This document shows positions 9,552-18,060 of a stretch of DNA of 64,000 nt, in pieces. The stretch's first letter is position 1; each line of letters opens with the position of its first letter. The stretch comes from Pseudomonas anatoliensis. GTDB lineage: Bacteria > Pseudomonadota > Gammaproteobacteria > Pseudomonadales > Pseudomonadaceae. Made by a program: the position numbers and the translations under genes. Under the pieces are notes generated by a model, which was not told where the DNA came from, made no database searches, and worked only from the letters and a program-made list of their open reading frames with translations. The stretch is taken from contig NZ_JACVHC010000003.1 in the NCBI RefSeq assembly GCF_017976235.1, positions 124,001 to 188,000 on the forward strand, given 5' to 3'.

Positions 9552-10322
9552 TCAGCGGACAACGCCTTCTTCGATCAGCAGTTTGAGGATGGCTTCGGCG
9601 CCGGCTTGCGCCGTGACGCCTTTGAGTACTTGCCCCCCACCGCCACTGGCCTTGGCCGTAGCCGCCTTCATCCGATCAGCGCCACTCTTGGCCTTGATCA
9701 CTTTCAGACGCTTCGGCCGAGGCTTGGCCGGTTGCAATGTGGCAACAGACAAAAGCTCATCGTCGATGACTTCGACGTCATCCGCCTCCAACAGCCCACG
9801 CCGCGCCGGCCCATACGCACTCTGCCTCGGCTTCGGCGCCGCGTTATCCACAGTTGCCAGAAACGGCAGCTTGACCTTCAACCGCCGCCGCTGGCCACGC
9901 GGTAGTGCTTGCAGCACCAGCGCCGAGCCATCGTTGATCGACTCGACCTGGGCCAATCCGACTACCAGCGGCCAACCCAACCCTTCGGCCAGCAGGAACG
10001 GCAACATGCCCGAGCCCTCGCCGGTTTCTGCCTGGCTCCCCGTCAGCACCACTTGAGCACCGGCCTCACGCAGATAAGCCGTCAGCGCCGGCAACGCATC
10101 CGCGCCCGCCGGTTGCTCCAACACATGCATCTGCTCCAGGCCCATGCCCAGATAGGCGCGCAACGCCGGTTCGGCAACATCCCCGGCGTGCAGCACTTGC
10201 AGGTTATCCCCAGCCAGTTGCAGCCCCAGTTCTACCGCTCGCGCATCCTGTTCGGCGCGGCGTGGGCGACCGGAGGTTGGGTGGGCGCCGATTGAAACCA
10301 GACTGATGATTTTTGTGTTCAT
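9552..10322 (-). CDS. etfB: Electron transfer flavoprotein beta subunit (dimethylglycine pathway paralogue)
   Basis: 256-residue EtfB-type subunit that would accept electrons with its EtfA partner from the DgcA/DgcB dimethylglycine system and pass them to the quinone pool. The N-terminus MNTKIISLVSIGAHPTSGRPRRAEQDARAVELGLQLA and the adenine-nucleotide fold fit the ETF beta family. The C-terminal part is rich in Ala/Lys/Pro and longer than usual. It follows etfA by 9 bp as the last gene of the dgc operon. It is probably a dedicated paralogue rather than the housekeeping ETF. A perfect DnaA-box 9-mer lies at 9844-9852. Confidence 0.85.
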   Translation of the reverse strand: MNTKIISLVSIGAHPTSGRPRRAEQDARAVELGLQLAGDNLQVLHAGDVAEPALRAYLGMGLEQMHVLEQPAGADALPALTAYLREAGAQVVLTGSQAETGEGSGMLPFLLAEGLGWPLVVGLAQVESINDGSALVLQALPRGQRRRLKVKLPFLATVDNAAPKPRQSAYGPARRGLLEADDVEVIDDELLSVATLQPAKPRPKRLKVIKAKSGADRMKAATAKASGGGGQVLKGVTAQAGAEAILKLLIEEGVVR

Positions 10323-10331
10323 CGCGTTTCC

Positions 10332-11552
10332 TTAAGCCGCATCGCGCTTGGCGTCGTTGCGGTAGGCCGCTACCGCCGCGATCAAGGCTTGAAGAATTTC
10401 TGCGCTCTCGCCAATCACTGACAAGTCCGCACGCTTGATCATGTCGCAACCCGGATCGAGGTTGATCGCCACCACTTTGTCGCAGGCGCCAATGCCTTGC
10501 AGATGCTGGATCGCCCCGGAAATCCCCACCGCTACATACACCCGCGCAGTGACCCAGGTACCGGACGCGCCAACCTGACGATCGCGCGCCATGTAGCCGT
10601 CGTCCACCGCCACCCGCGACGCGCCTTCGGTGGCGCCCAGAGCGGCGGCGGTTTGGTGAAAAAGCGCCCAGTCCTTGACCCCGTTTCCGCCAGAGAAGAT
10701 GAACTCGGCCTCGGCCATGGGAATCGCCGCCGGGTCCACCGCTACCGCGCCCAGATCCTCGATTCGCGACAAGCTGCGCGCGACGCTTGTGGATAACTCC
10801 AAGGGCAGCGCTTCGTGGCGAGTTTCGCTGACCGGTTCTGCGCATTCGGCCGAGGCCAGAATCAATCGTGCGACCGGACGCGCCAGGTCCTGCAGCCCCG
10901 CACCGGCGCGGCCGATGCATTGCTCATCCTTAACCTGCCAGACCCGTGTGGCCGGGCGTTCTCCCAACGCTGCAGCAAAGCGACGGCCGAGTTCACCGCC
11001 ACCGCTGCGACTGTCCGGCAGCAGCCAGTGACGCGGACTGAACTGGTTATCCACAGCCCGCAGGCCCTGCACCCGTTGTTCCGGTGCATAACCGTTGAAC
11101 TCTTCGCCATCGAGTACCAGCAATCGGTCAACGCCCGCCGTGGCAAATGCGCTTTCCTTGTGCTCGCCGAACACCACCGCCAACACTGCCCCATCCTTGC
11201 CGGCCAACTCATGGGCAAGACCGAGCAAGTCGCGGTCGTGGCTGCTCAAGCGGCCACCGACCATGTCCGGCACCACGCTGATATAAAACGCCGGCGCCGG
11301 CACCTGATGCAGCGGCAACTGCACTTCCACAGCCGCAGAACGTTTAGTCGCCCCGCCCTGTTGCGCGCCGCTGCGGTCGATACGCTTGATGCCGTTGGGG
11401 CCGATAAAACCGATGCCGTGCAGGTTTTTACGGATGACGCCGTTGGGTCCCATCCAGCTGTGTTGCGCCGGTTGCATGGCGGCGTGCAGCGGATGCAGAC
11501 GGTTGCGGGCGATCCATTCGGCGCGCGGATCGCGGCGGATAATGTCGCTCAT
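10332..11552 (-). CDS. etfA: Electron transfer flavoprotein alpha subunit (FixB family), N-terminally extended
   Basis: EtfA/FixB-type protein, 406 aa against about 310 for housekeeping EtfA. The C-terminal FAD-binding region is clear: VYVAVGISGAIQHLQG and NLDPGCDMIKRADLSVIGE (about residues 330-375). About 80 extra N-terminal residues include an internal repeat of GPNGVIR and GPNGIKR. The ATG overlaps the dgcB stop (TGATG), indicating translational coupling, and etfB follows directly, so it should form the ETF used for dimethylglycine oxidation. Two perfect DnaA-box 9-mers lie inside (10788-10796, reading on the complementary strand, and 11047-11055); the first forces a rare TTA leucine codon. 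Confidence 0.88.
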   Translation of the reverse strand: MSDIIRRDPRAEWIARNRLHPLHAAMQPAQHSWMGPNGVIRKNLHGIGFIGPNGIKRIDRSGAQQGGATKRSAAVEVQLPLHQVPAPAFYISVVPDMVGGRLSSHDRDLLGLAHELAGKDGAVLAVVFGEHKESAFATAGVDRLLVLDGEEFNGYAPEQRVQGLRAVDNQFSPRHWLLPDSRSGGGELGRRFAAALGERPATRVWQVKDEQCIGRAGAGLQDLARPVARLILASAECAEPVSETRHEALPLELSTSVARSLSRIEDLGAVAVDPAAIPMAEAEFIFSGGNGVKDWALFHQTAAALGATEGASRVAVDDGYMARDRQVGASGTWVTARVYVAVGISGAIQHLQGIGACDKVVAINLDPGCDMIKRADLSVIGESAEILQALIAAVAAYRNDAKRDAA

Positions 11553-13501
11553 CAGTGGGCCTCCGCAGGTTCACGTTTGGCCGGTGTGGTCGGCTTGCTT
11601 GGCGCGGCGTCTTCGAGCAGCGCGTCGGCGACCAGTTCGGCAATGTCCTTGATCAGCGGCCGCGGTTCGACCACGCCTTCGAGCATCGCCGTGCACTGTG
11701 GACAACCCACGGCCACCAGTTCAGCACCGGTTTCGCGGATGTCGTCCATGCGCATGTCGGGGATACGCTGTTTGCCCGGGATGTCGGTGATCGGCGCGCC
11801 GCCACCGCCGCCGCAGCAACGCGAGCGAAAGCCCGAACGCTGCATCTCTTTGACTTCAATACCGAGCGCACGCAGCACTTCACGCGGCGCTTCGTACTCG
11901 CCGTTGTAACGGCCGAGATAGCATGGATCGTGATAGGTCACGCTGTTGCCTTTGTGCTGCCCGAGGTTGAGCGCGCCGGCCTCAATGATTTCCGCCATGT
12001 AGGTGCTGTGGTGCTGCACCAGGTAGTTGCCGTCGAACGCGCCGTACTCGTTTTTCAGCACATGAAAACTGTGCGGATCACAGGTGACGATGCGGTTGAA
12101 GCTGTATTTGGCCAAGGTCTGGATATTGCGTTTGGCGAGCTGCTGAAACGTCGCTTCGTCGCCAAGACGCCGGGCCACGTCGCCGCTGTCACGTTCCTCA
12201 AGACCGAGTACGGCGAAGTCGACTTTCGCTGCCTTCAGCACTTTGACGAAGGCGCGCAAGGTGCGCTGGTTGCGCATGTCGAAGGCGCCGTCGCCGACCC
12301 AGAACAGCACGTCGGTGGATTTCTTTTCGCTCATCAGATTGAGGTTGAGGTCGGCCGCCCAGTTCATCCGCCCGCCCGGTGCGAAACCGCCGGGGTTGTC
12401 GGTGGCGATGAGGTTTTCCAGCACTTCAGCGCCCTTGTTCGGCGTTGCGCCTTTTTCCAGGGTGAGGTGGCGGCGCATGTCGACGATGGCATCGACGTGC
12501 TCGATCATCATCGGGCACTCCTCGACGCAGGCGCGGCAGGTGGTGCATGACCACAGGGTCTCGGCATCGACCAGACCATTGACGATAGGTTGATGCGGAT
12601 TGCCTGAATGCTCGCCGACTGGTTTGCCTGGATAAGGGCTGCCAGCGAATTTGGCATCGGTGCCGCCAGCGAGGCCGACGACCATGTCCTGAATCAGTTT
12701 TTTCGGGTTCAGCGGCTGGCCGGCAGCGAACGCCGGGCACGCGGCTTCACACTTGCCGCATTGCACGCAGGCATCGAAGCCGAGCAGTTGATTCCAGGTG
12801 AAATCCTTGGGTTTTTCCACGCCCAGCGGTGCGGTCGGGTCGTTGAGATCCAAAGGCTTCAGCCCGGTGGAGCGACCGCCGCCAAAACGTTCGGCGCGAC
12901 GGTGCCAGGCCAGATGCAGGGCGCCAGCGAAGGCGTGCTTCATCGGCCCGCCCCAGGTCATGCCAAAGAGCAATTCCGACACGCCCCACAGCACGCCGAT
13001 CCCGAGAATGACTGCCAGCAGCCAGCCGCCGAAGTCCTGCGGCAGAATCCCGGCCACCGGCAAGGTCACCAAAAAGAATGACGCCGAGAATGCCAGCAGG
13101 CTTTTCGGCAGGCGCATCCACGGGCCTTTCGACAGGCGTGCCGGCGGGTTGCGCCGGCGCAGATAAACGAAGATCGCGCCGACGAACATCACCGCCGACA
13201 TCAGCAGCAAGGCGTAACCGAGGATGCGGTTATGCAGGCCAAAGCCGTGTACCAGAATCGCCAGCACAATCGACGCCACCGCGCCGCCGGCCGTGGCCAC
13301 GTGGGTATTGGCGATGTATTTGTCCCGCGCCACCACATGGTGCAAATCGACCATGTAGCGCTTGGGCATGGCGAGCAGGCCGCCGATCAGATCGACCTTC
13401 GAGGCCCGGCCCCGACGCCACATCGCCACCCGCCGCAACGCGCCAAGGACAGCGAGGCCCAGGGCTGCGAACAACAGGATTGGAAGAAGGGTGTTCAACA
13501 T
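11552..13501 (-). CDS. dgcB: Dimethylglycine catabolism iron-sulfur protein DgcB
   Basis: 649-residue membrane-anchored Fe-S oxidoreductase needed with DgcA to convert dimethylglycine to sarcosine. It has about four N-terminal transmembrane segments, two 4Fe-4S motifs (CVQCGKCEAACP near residue 245; CTTCRACVEECP near 315) and C-terminal CCG-type heterodisulfide-reductase-like motifs (DPCYLGR and CCGGGGG). It probably hands electrons from DgcA to the ETF or directly to the membrane. ATG 13501 with GGGAG 8 bp upstream is preferred over an in-frame start five codons earlier. Its stop overlaps the etfA start. Confidence 0.93.
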   Translation of the reverse strand: MLNTLLPILLFAALGLAVLGALRRVAMWRRGRASKVDLIGGLLAMPKRYMVDLHHVVARDKYIANTHVATAGGAVASIVLAILVHGFGLHNRILGYALLLMSAVMFVGAIFVYLRRRNPPARLSKGPWMRLPKSLLAFSASFFLVTLPVAGILPQDFGGWLLAVILGIGVLWGVSELLFGMTWGGPMKHAFAGALHLAWHRRAERFGGGRSTGLKPLDLNDPTAPLGVEKPKDFTWNQLLGFDACVQCGKCEAACPAFAAGQPLNPKKLIQDMVVGLAGGTDAKFAGSPYPGKPVGEHSGNPHQPIVNGLVDAETLWSCTTCRACVEECPMMIEHVDAIVDMRRHLTLEKGATPNKGAEVLENLIATDNPGGFAPGGRMNWAADLNLNLMSEKKSTDVLFWVGDGAFDMRNQRTLRAFVKVLKAAKVDFAVLGLEERDSGDVARRLGDEATFQQLAKRNIQTLAKYSFNRIVTCDPHSFHVLKNEYGAFDGNYLVQHHSTYMAEIIEAGALNLGQHKGNSVTYHDPCYLGRYNGEYEAPREVLRALGIEVKEMQRSGFRSRCCGGGGGAPITDIPGKQRIPDMRMDDIRETGAELVAVGCPQCTAMLEGVVEPRPLIKDIAELVADALLEDAAPSKPTTPAKREPAEAH

Positions 13502-13541
13502 AGGTGTTGCTCCCACCAGTACAGCCAGAAAACACGGTCGA

Positions 13542-13629
13542 TGTAGGAGCTGCCGAAGGCTGCGATCTTTTGATCTGGGTCTTCAATAGCAAGATCAAAA
13601 GATCGCAGCCTTCGGCAGCTCCTACAGGG
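13542..13629. repeat. REP-type inverted pair, family A, inside the dgc operon
   Basis: Inward-facing pair with the GAAGG/CCTTC tip in the 132-bp gap between dgcA and dgcB. In the mRNA it would fold into a long hairpin and might set different levels of the two cistrons. Confidence 0.9.
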
Positions 13630-13633
13630 GGAT

Positions 13634-15694
13634 TTAGAAATCCTTGCAGAGGCGCAGGGCGTCGTAGATCGCGGCGTGTGTGTTGCGCTGCGCCACGCAG
13701 TCGCCGATGCGGAACAGCAAGTAGCCGTCACCCGTGTTGCTCAGCGATGGCTGCGGCTTGATCGCAAACAACGCATCGATATCGATCTGGCCCTTGTTGC
13801 GCGATCCTTCCTTGAGCCCGTAATACAGCTCTTCGTCCGGACGCACGCCGTTTTCCACGACCACCTGATCGACCACCCGCTCCTCTTTGGCACCGGTGTA
13901 TTCGTTCTCCAACACCGCGATCAGTTTGTCGCCTTCGCGGTAGACCTTCTCCAGCATCATGTCGCCGGTCATGATCACTTCTTTCGGATACATGCTGCGG
14001 TAGTAGGTCGGGAACGACGTACCGCCAACAGCCACGCCGGGTTTGATGTCGTCGGTGACGATCTCGACCTGGCTGCCCTTGTCGGCGAGGAAGTCGGCAA
14101 CCGACATCCCGGTGAACTCGCAAATGGTGTCGTAGACCAGCACGTTCTTGCCCGGCGCAACCTTGCCGTCGAGCACGTCCCAACTGCTGACCACCAGCCC
14201 TTCGGCCGCGCCCCAGTGTTCGTTCTGCTCAAGGAACGGATGTCCGCCAACCGCCAGCACCACCACGTCCGGACGCAAATCCATGATCGTGGCGACATCA
14301 GCCGCAGTGCCCAGACGCAGGTCGACTTTCAGCCGCGCCAGTTCCAACTGGAACCAGCGGGTAATGCCGGCGATCTGGTCGCGCTGCGGTGCCTTCGATG
14401 CAGTAGTGATCTGCCCGCCGATGAATTCTTTTTTCTCGAACAGCGTCACGTCATGGCCGCGTTCAGCGGACACACGCGCCGCTTCCATCCCGGCCGGGCC
14501 GGCACCGACGACCACGACTTTGCGCTTGATGCCGGTGGATTTTTCGATGATGTGCGGCACGCCCATGTATTCACGGGACGTTGCGGCGTTCTGGATGCAC
14601 AGCACGTCCAGACCCTGGTATTGACGGTCGATGCAATAGTTGGCGCCGACACATTGTTTGATCTGGTCGATCTGGCCCATCTTGATCTTGGCGATCAGGT
14701 GCGGGTCGGCGATGTGCGCGCGGGTCATGCCGACCATATCGACATAACCGCCCTCGAGAATCCGCGTGGCCTGGTTCGGGTCCTTGATGTTCTGCGCATG
14801 CAGCACCGGCGCTTTAACCACCTCTTTGATCCCGGCCGCCAAATGCAGAAACGGCTCCGGTGGATAACTCATGTTGGGGATAACGTTGGCCAGGGTGTTG
14901 TGGGTGTCGCAACCCGAACCGACCACGCCGATGAAGTCGAGCATGCCGGTGTCGTCGTAGTACTTGGCGATCTGTTTCATGTCCTCGTGGGACAAACCGT
15001 CCGGGTGGAATTCGTCGCCGCACAAGCGGATGCCGACGCAGAAATCGTCGCCGACTTCCTTGCGCACAGCCTTGAGCACTTCAAGGCCGAAACGCATGCG
15101 GTTCTCGAAACTGCCGCCCCATTCGTCGGTGCGCTTGTTGACGCGCGGGCTCCAGAACTGGTCGATCATGTGCTGATGCACGGCGGACAGTTCGACGCCG
15201 TCCAGACCACCGGCCTTGGCGCGGCCAGCAGCGGTTGCGTAGTTGCCGATCACCCGCCAGATTTCTTCCGGTTCGATGGTTTTGCAGGTCGCGCGATGCA
15301 CCGGTTCGCGGATGCCCGACGGCGACAGCAGGGTTGGCCAATGCTCGCCGTCCCAGCGTGAGCGACGGCCCATGTGGGTAATCTGGATCATGATCTTGGC
15401 GCCATGCTTGTGCATGGCGTCGGCCAGGTTCTGGAAGTGCGGGATGATCCGGTCGTCCGCCAGGTTCACCGATTTCCACCAGCCTTGCGGGCTGTCGATG
15501 GCCACACTGGACGAACCGCCGCAAATCGCCAGGCCGATGCCGCCCTTGGCTTTCTCTTCGTAATACTTGACGTAGCGGTCGGTGGTCATGCCGCCGTCAG
15601 TCGCGTAGACCTCGGCGTGCGCGGTGCTGAGCACACGGTTGCGGATGGTCAGTTTGCCGATCTGGATCGGCTGGAACATTGCTTCGAAAGCCAT
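13634..15694 (-). CDS. dgcA: Dimethylglycine demethylation flavoprotein DgcA
   Basis: 686-residue NADH:flavin oxidoreductase-like enzyme of the trimethylamine/dimethylglycine dehydrogenase type. Order: N-terminal old-yellow-enzyme TIM barrel (FQPIQIGKLTIRNR start), a 4Fe-4S region with CVGANYC and a further Cys in VLCIQN (about residues 350-370), then an FAD/NAD(P)-type domain with VVVVGAGPAGMEAAR near residue 395. It demethylates dimethylglycine to sarcosine together with DgcB. The start MAFEAMFQPIQIG follows GAGGAACCCGTC. The upstream DUF5943 gene is 15 bp away. Confidence 0.95.
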   Translation of the reverse strand: MAFEAMFQPIQIGKLTIRNRVLSTAHAEVYATDGGMTTDRYVKYYEEKAKGGIGLAICGGSSSVAIDSPQGWWKSVNLADDRIIPHFQNLADAMHKHGAKIMIQITHMGRRSRWDGEHWPTLLSPSGIREPVHRATCKTIEPEEIWRVIGNYATAAGRAKAGGLDGVELSAVHQHMIDQFWSPRVNKRTDEWGGSFENRMRFGLEVLKAVRKEVGDDFCVGIRLCGDEFHPDGLSHEDMKQIAKYYDDTGMLDFIGVVGSGCDTHNTLANVIPNMSYPPEPFLHLAAGIKEVVKAPVLHAQNIKDPNQATRILEGGYVDMVGMTRAHIADPHLIAKIKMGQIDQIKQCVGANYCIDRQYQGLDVLCIQNAATSREYMGVPHIIEKSTGIKRKVVVVGAGPAGMEAARVSAERGHDVTLFEKKEFIGGQITTASKAPQRDQIAGITRWFQLELARLKVDLRLGTAADVATIMDLRPDVVVLAVGGHPFLEQNEHWGAAEGLVVSSWDVLDGKVAPGKNVLVYDTICEFTGMSVADFLADKGSQVEIVTDDIKPGVAVGGTSFPTYYRSMYPKEVIMTGDMMLEKVYREGDKLIAVLENEYTGAKEERVVDQVVVENGVRPDEELYYGLKEGSRNKGQIDIDALFAIKPQPSLSNTGDGYLLFRIGDCVAQRNTHAAIYDALRLCKDF

Positions 15695-15709
15695 GACGGG
15701 TTCCTCGAC

Positions 15710-16240
15710 TTACAACGGCTTGACGGTGAACAAGCCGTCGTCGTGGCCTTCTTCGGAGCCACCGTAGACTTGCTCGGCAACCGTGCGAATCTTGCTGCCG
15801 CGAGCTTCAAGAATCTGATCCATCGCGCCGGCAAACCAGCCAGTGAACATGTAGTCGACCTTGCGCCCGACCTTGCCGTAGACGTAGACAAACGCCGAGT
15901 GTTCGAGCTTGACGCTGGCGGTGCCTTTGTCGAGATCGATGTCCTGAATCTTGAACAGGCCCCAGCCGCGCTGCGACAGACGTTTCATGTAGTGCTCGAA
16001 CACCGCGACGCCTTCCAGGCCGTGGCATTCAGCTTCTTTTTCACACCAGTGCCAGGCGGATTTGTAGCCGGCCTTGTAGAGGATCTCGGCGTAGGCTTCG
16101 GCGCCCAGCACTTCCTCGATGCCCATGTGGTTATTCACAAAGAAGTGGCGTGGCACGTACAACATCGGCAGGGCGTCAGAGGTCCAGACACCGGTTTCGC
16201 TGTCGACTTCGATTGGCAATTGCGGGGCGATCTTGGCCAT
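15710..16240 (-). CDS. DUF5943 domain protein of the dgc operon
   Basis: 176-residue soluble protein of unknown function, conserved in Pseudomonas before dgcA. No signal peptide or membrane segment is visible. The C-terminal two thirds, with WCEKEAECHGLEGVAVFEHYMKRL and the later VDYMFTGWFAGAMDQIL segment, faintly recall V4R-type small-molecule binding domains; this is a by-eye impression only. It sits 15 bp upstream of dgcA and about 105 bp downstream of the dipeptidase gene, so it is probably co-transcribed and serves dimethylglycine use, perhaps as an accessory or sensor protein. Confidence 0.75.
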   Translation of the reverse strand: MAKIAPQLPIEVDSETGVWTSDALPMLYVPRHFFVNNHMGIEEVLGAEAYAEILYKAGYKSAWHWCEKEAECHGLEGVAVFEHYMKRLSQRGWGLFKIQDIDLDKGTASVKLEHSAFVYVYGKVGRKVDYMFTGWFAGAMDQILEARGSKIRTVAEQVYGGSEEGHDDGLFTVKPL

Positions 16241-16281
16241 GGAAACTTAACTCCGGAAAAATTTGGATTCAGTGTTGGCCG

Positions 16282-16321
16282 CAGCCCTCACCCCAGCCCT
16301 CTCCCGCAGGAGAAGGGGCAG
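16282..16321. repeat. Palindromic element, family D (partial)
   Basis: Sequence CAGCCCTCACCCCAGCCCTC followed by CCGCAGGAGAAGGGG. The same motif appears in a long inverted pair at 23083-23260. Confidence 0.7.
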
Positions 16322-16345
16322 TTCGGCGGCGGTCTTTGGAAAGCG

Positions 16346-17323
16346 TTACTCGCCCCAGACGTCTTTGAGGACGTTGACCCAGTTCTCGCCCATGATCTTG
16401 CGTACCACGCGTTCGGGATGGCCGCGCTTGAGCAGTGTTTCAGTCAGGTTCGGGAACTCGCCGACGGTGCGGATGCCCAGCGGGTTGATGATCTTGCCGA
16501 AGCTGGTCAGACGGCGGGCGTAGCCCTTGTCGTGGGTCAGGTATTCGAAGAAGTCCTGGCCGTGACCCTGGGTGAAGTCGGTGCCGATGCCGATGGCGTC
16601 TTCGCCGACGATGTTCATCACGTATTCGATGGCTTCGGCGTAGTCGTCGATGGTCGAATCGATGCCCTTGGCGAGGAACGGCGCGAACATGGTCACGCCG
16701 ACAAAACCGCCGTGATCGGCAATGAATTTGAGTTCTTCATCGGACTTGTTGCGCGGATGCTCCTTGAGCCCCGACGGCAGGCAGTGGGAATAGCAGACCG
16801 GTTTTTTCGATTCGAGGATGACTTCTTCGGAAGTCTTGGAACCAACGTGGGACAGGTCGCACATGACGCCGACGCGGTTCATCTCGGCGACGATCTCGCG
16901 ACCGAAACCCGACAGCCCGCCATCACGCTCGTAGCAACCGGTGCCGACCAGATTCTGGGTGTTGTAGCACATCTGCACGATGCCGACGCCGAGCTGCTTG
17001 AACACCTCGACATAGCCGATCTGGTCTTCAAACGCGTGAGCATTCTGGAAGCCGAAGAGGATGCCGGTCTTGCCCTGCTCCTTGGCGCGACGGATATCGG
17101 CGGTGGTGCGCACCGGCATTACCAGGTCGCTGTTCTCGCGGATCAGCTTCTGACTGGCGGCGATGTTATTGACGGTCGCCTGAAAGCCTTCCCACACCGA
17201 CACAGTGCAGTTGGCCGCCGTCAGACCGCCCTTGCGCATGTCTTCAAACAGCTCGCGGTTCCATTTGGCAATGATCAGACCGTCGATAACGATGCTGTCG
17301 GCGTGTAATTCGGCTGGGCTCAT
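16346..17323 (-). CDS. Membrane dipeptidase (peptidase M19) family protein of the dgc operon
   Basis: 325-residue renal-dipeptidase-like amidohydrolase with no signal peptide, so probably cytoplasmic despite the family name. Family features include HADSIVIDGLI near the start, MCDLSHVGSKTSEEVILES (about residue 175) with the metal-ligand His, and YSHCLPSGLKEHPRNKSDEEL. The start at 17323 is chosen because AGGGGA precedes it and the upstream extension is not family-like. It leads the dgcAB-etf operon. A natural substrate in betaine catabolism is not established. Confidence 0.85.
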   Translation of the reverse strand: MSPAELHADSIVIDGLIIAKWNRELFEDMRKGGLTAANCTVSVWEGFQATVNNIAASQKLIRENSDLVMPVRTTADIRRAKEQGKTGILFGFQNAHAFEDQIGYVEVFKQLGVGIVQMCYNTQNLVGTGCYERDGGLSGFGREIVAEMNRVGVMCDLSHVGSKTSEEVILESKKPVCYSHCLPSGLKEHPRNKSDEELKFIADHGGFVGVTMFAPFLAKGIDSTIDDYAEAIEYVMNIVGEDAIGIGTDFTQGHGQDFFEYLTHDKGYARRLTSFGKIINPLGIRTVGEFPNLTETLLKRGHPERVVRKIMGENWVNVLKDVWGE

Positions 17324-17444
17324 CAGGCGTCCCCTTATTGGCGATTCATGCGCCGAATCGTCTGCCGGCGCTTTGGGGCCAGCATATGCCTCGGTGCCGG
17401 GGCGACCGGGTGCAAAAACGACAGGGGAATTGCCGAAAGCGTCA

Positions 17445-17477
17445 ATCCGCGACAAAGGGTCGTCAGGCGGCCCGACC
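17445..17477. promoter_or_regulatory. Candidate GbdR half-sites upstream of the dgc operon
   Basis: Two segments match the gbcB-gbcA repeat: ATCCGCGACA (17445-17454) is identical over 10 bp to the first gbc half-site, and CGACCAGCC (17473-17481) to the end of the second. Here the cores are 23 bp apart instead of 20, so the pair may not be a functional dimer site. The region is 122-155 bp upstream of the dipeptidase start. Confidence 0.3.
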
Positions 17478-17556
17478 AGCCACCTGTTCAAGCCCGCAAG
17501 CTTGAGCCAGAATCCCCGCATCTTGGATACACCACTGGATGAGAGCGGCGACCTCA

Positions 17557-17958
17557 ATGAAATCGATCTTCCTGGCCCTGGCACTGATTGCGACCGGCGT
17601 ACACGCCGCCGAAGAGTCCGACAACAACCCGTGCGACGCAGTCGAAAACGACGTGCAGACCCTGGAATGCTCGACCTACAGCCGCACCGCGGCCGAAGAC
17701 CTGCTCAAGGACAACTACGCCAGCCTCACCGAACGCATGCAAACGGCATACGGCAAGAACCCAACGCAGCTGGCTGACATCACCGCCAAACTCAAAACTG
17801 CCCAGCAGCAATGGCTGAAGACGCGGGATGCCGATTGCGCGGTAGAAGCCTTCCCGGCGACGGATGGCAGTAAGGCGTTCAAAATTGCACAGAACGATTG
17901 CGTGGCGCGGATGAGTGATGAACGGTCGGAATTTTTGGAGTCGATTGGGCAGGAGTGA
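17557..17958 (+). CDS. Secreted LprI-like (DUF1311) protein
   Basis: 133-residue exported protein with signal peptide MKSIFLALALIATGVHA cleaved before AEESDN. The mature part has paired cysteines (about C16, C27 of the mature chain, plus later DADCAVE and QNDCVARM) typical of the DUF1311/LprI lysozyme-inhibitor-like family, stabilised by disulfides in the periplasm. A role as a lysozyme inhibitor is inferred from family naming only. ATG 17557 is chosen because it starts the signal peptide. It is monocistronic, divergent from the dgc operon. Confidence 0.8.
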   Translation: MKSIFLALALIATGVHAAEESDNNPCDAVENDVQTLECSTYSRTAAEDLLKDNYASLTERMQTAYGKNPTQLADITAKLKTAQQQWLKTRDADCAVEAFPATDGSKAFKIAQNDCVARMSDERSEFLESIGQE

Positions 17959-17988
17959 TCCTGACTCCTCGCAACATGCCGTCAAACG

Positions 17989-18054
17989 TTGCTGATTGGT
18001 TTCGCGAGAAATATAAGCAAGGATCCTAAAATCTTATAAAAGACTTATATTTCT
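17989..18054 (+). promoter_or_regulatory. Promoter with overlapping inverted-repeat operator for the HTH gene
   Basis: TTGCTG (17989-17994) and TATAAG (18012-18017) with a 17-bp spacer form a sigma-70-like promoter. An 11-bp perfect inverted repeat AGAAATATAAG (18007-18017) / CTTATATTTCT (18044-18054) overlaps the -10 box and ends 6 bp before the HTH gene. This is the arrangement of antitoxin-type autorepression. Confidence 0.6.
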
Positions 18055-18060
18055 CCGACC

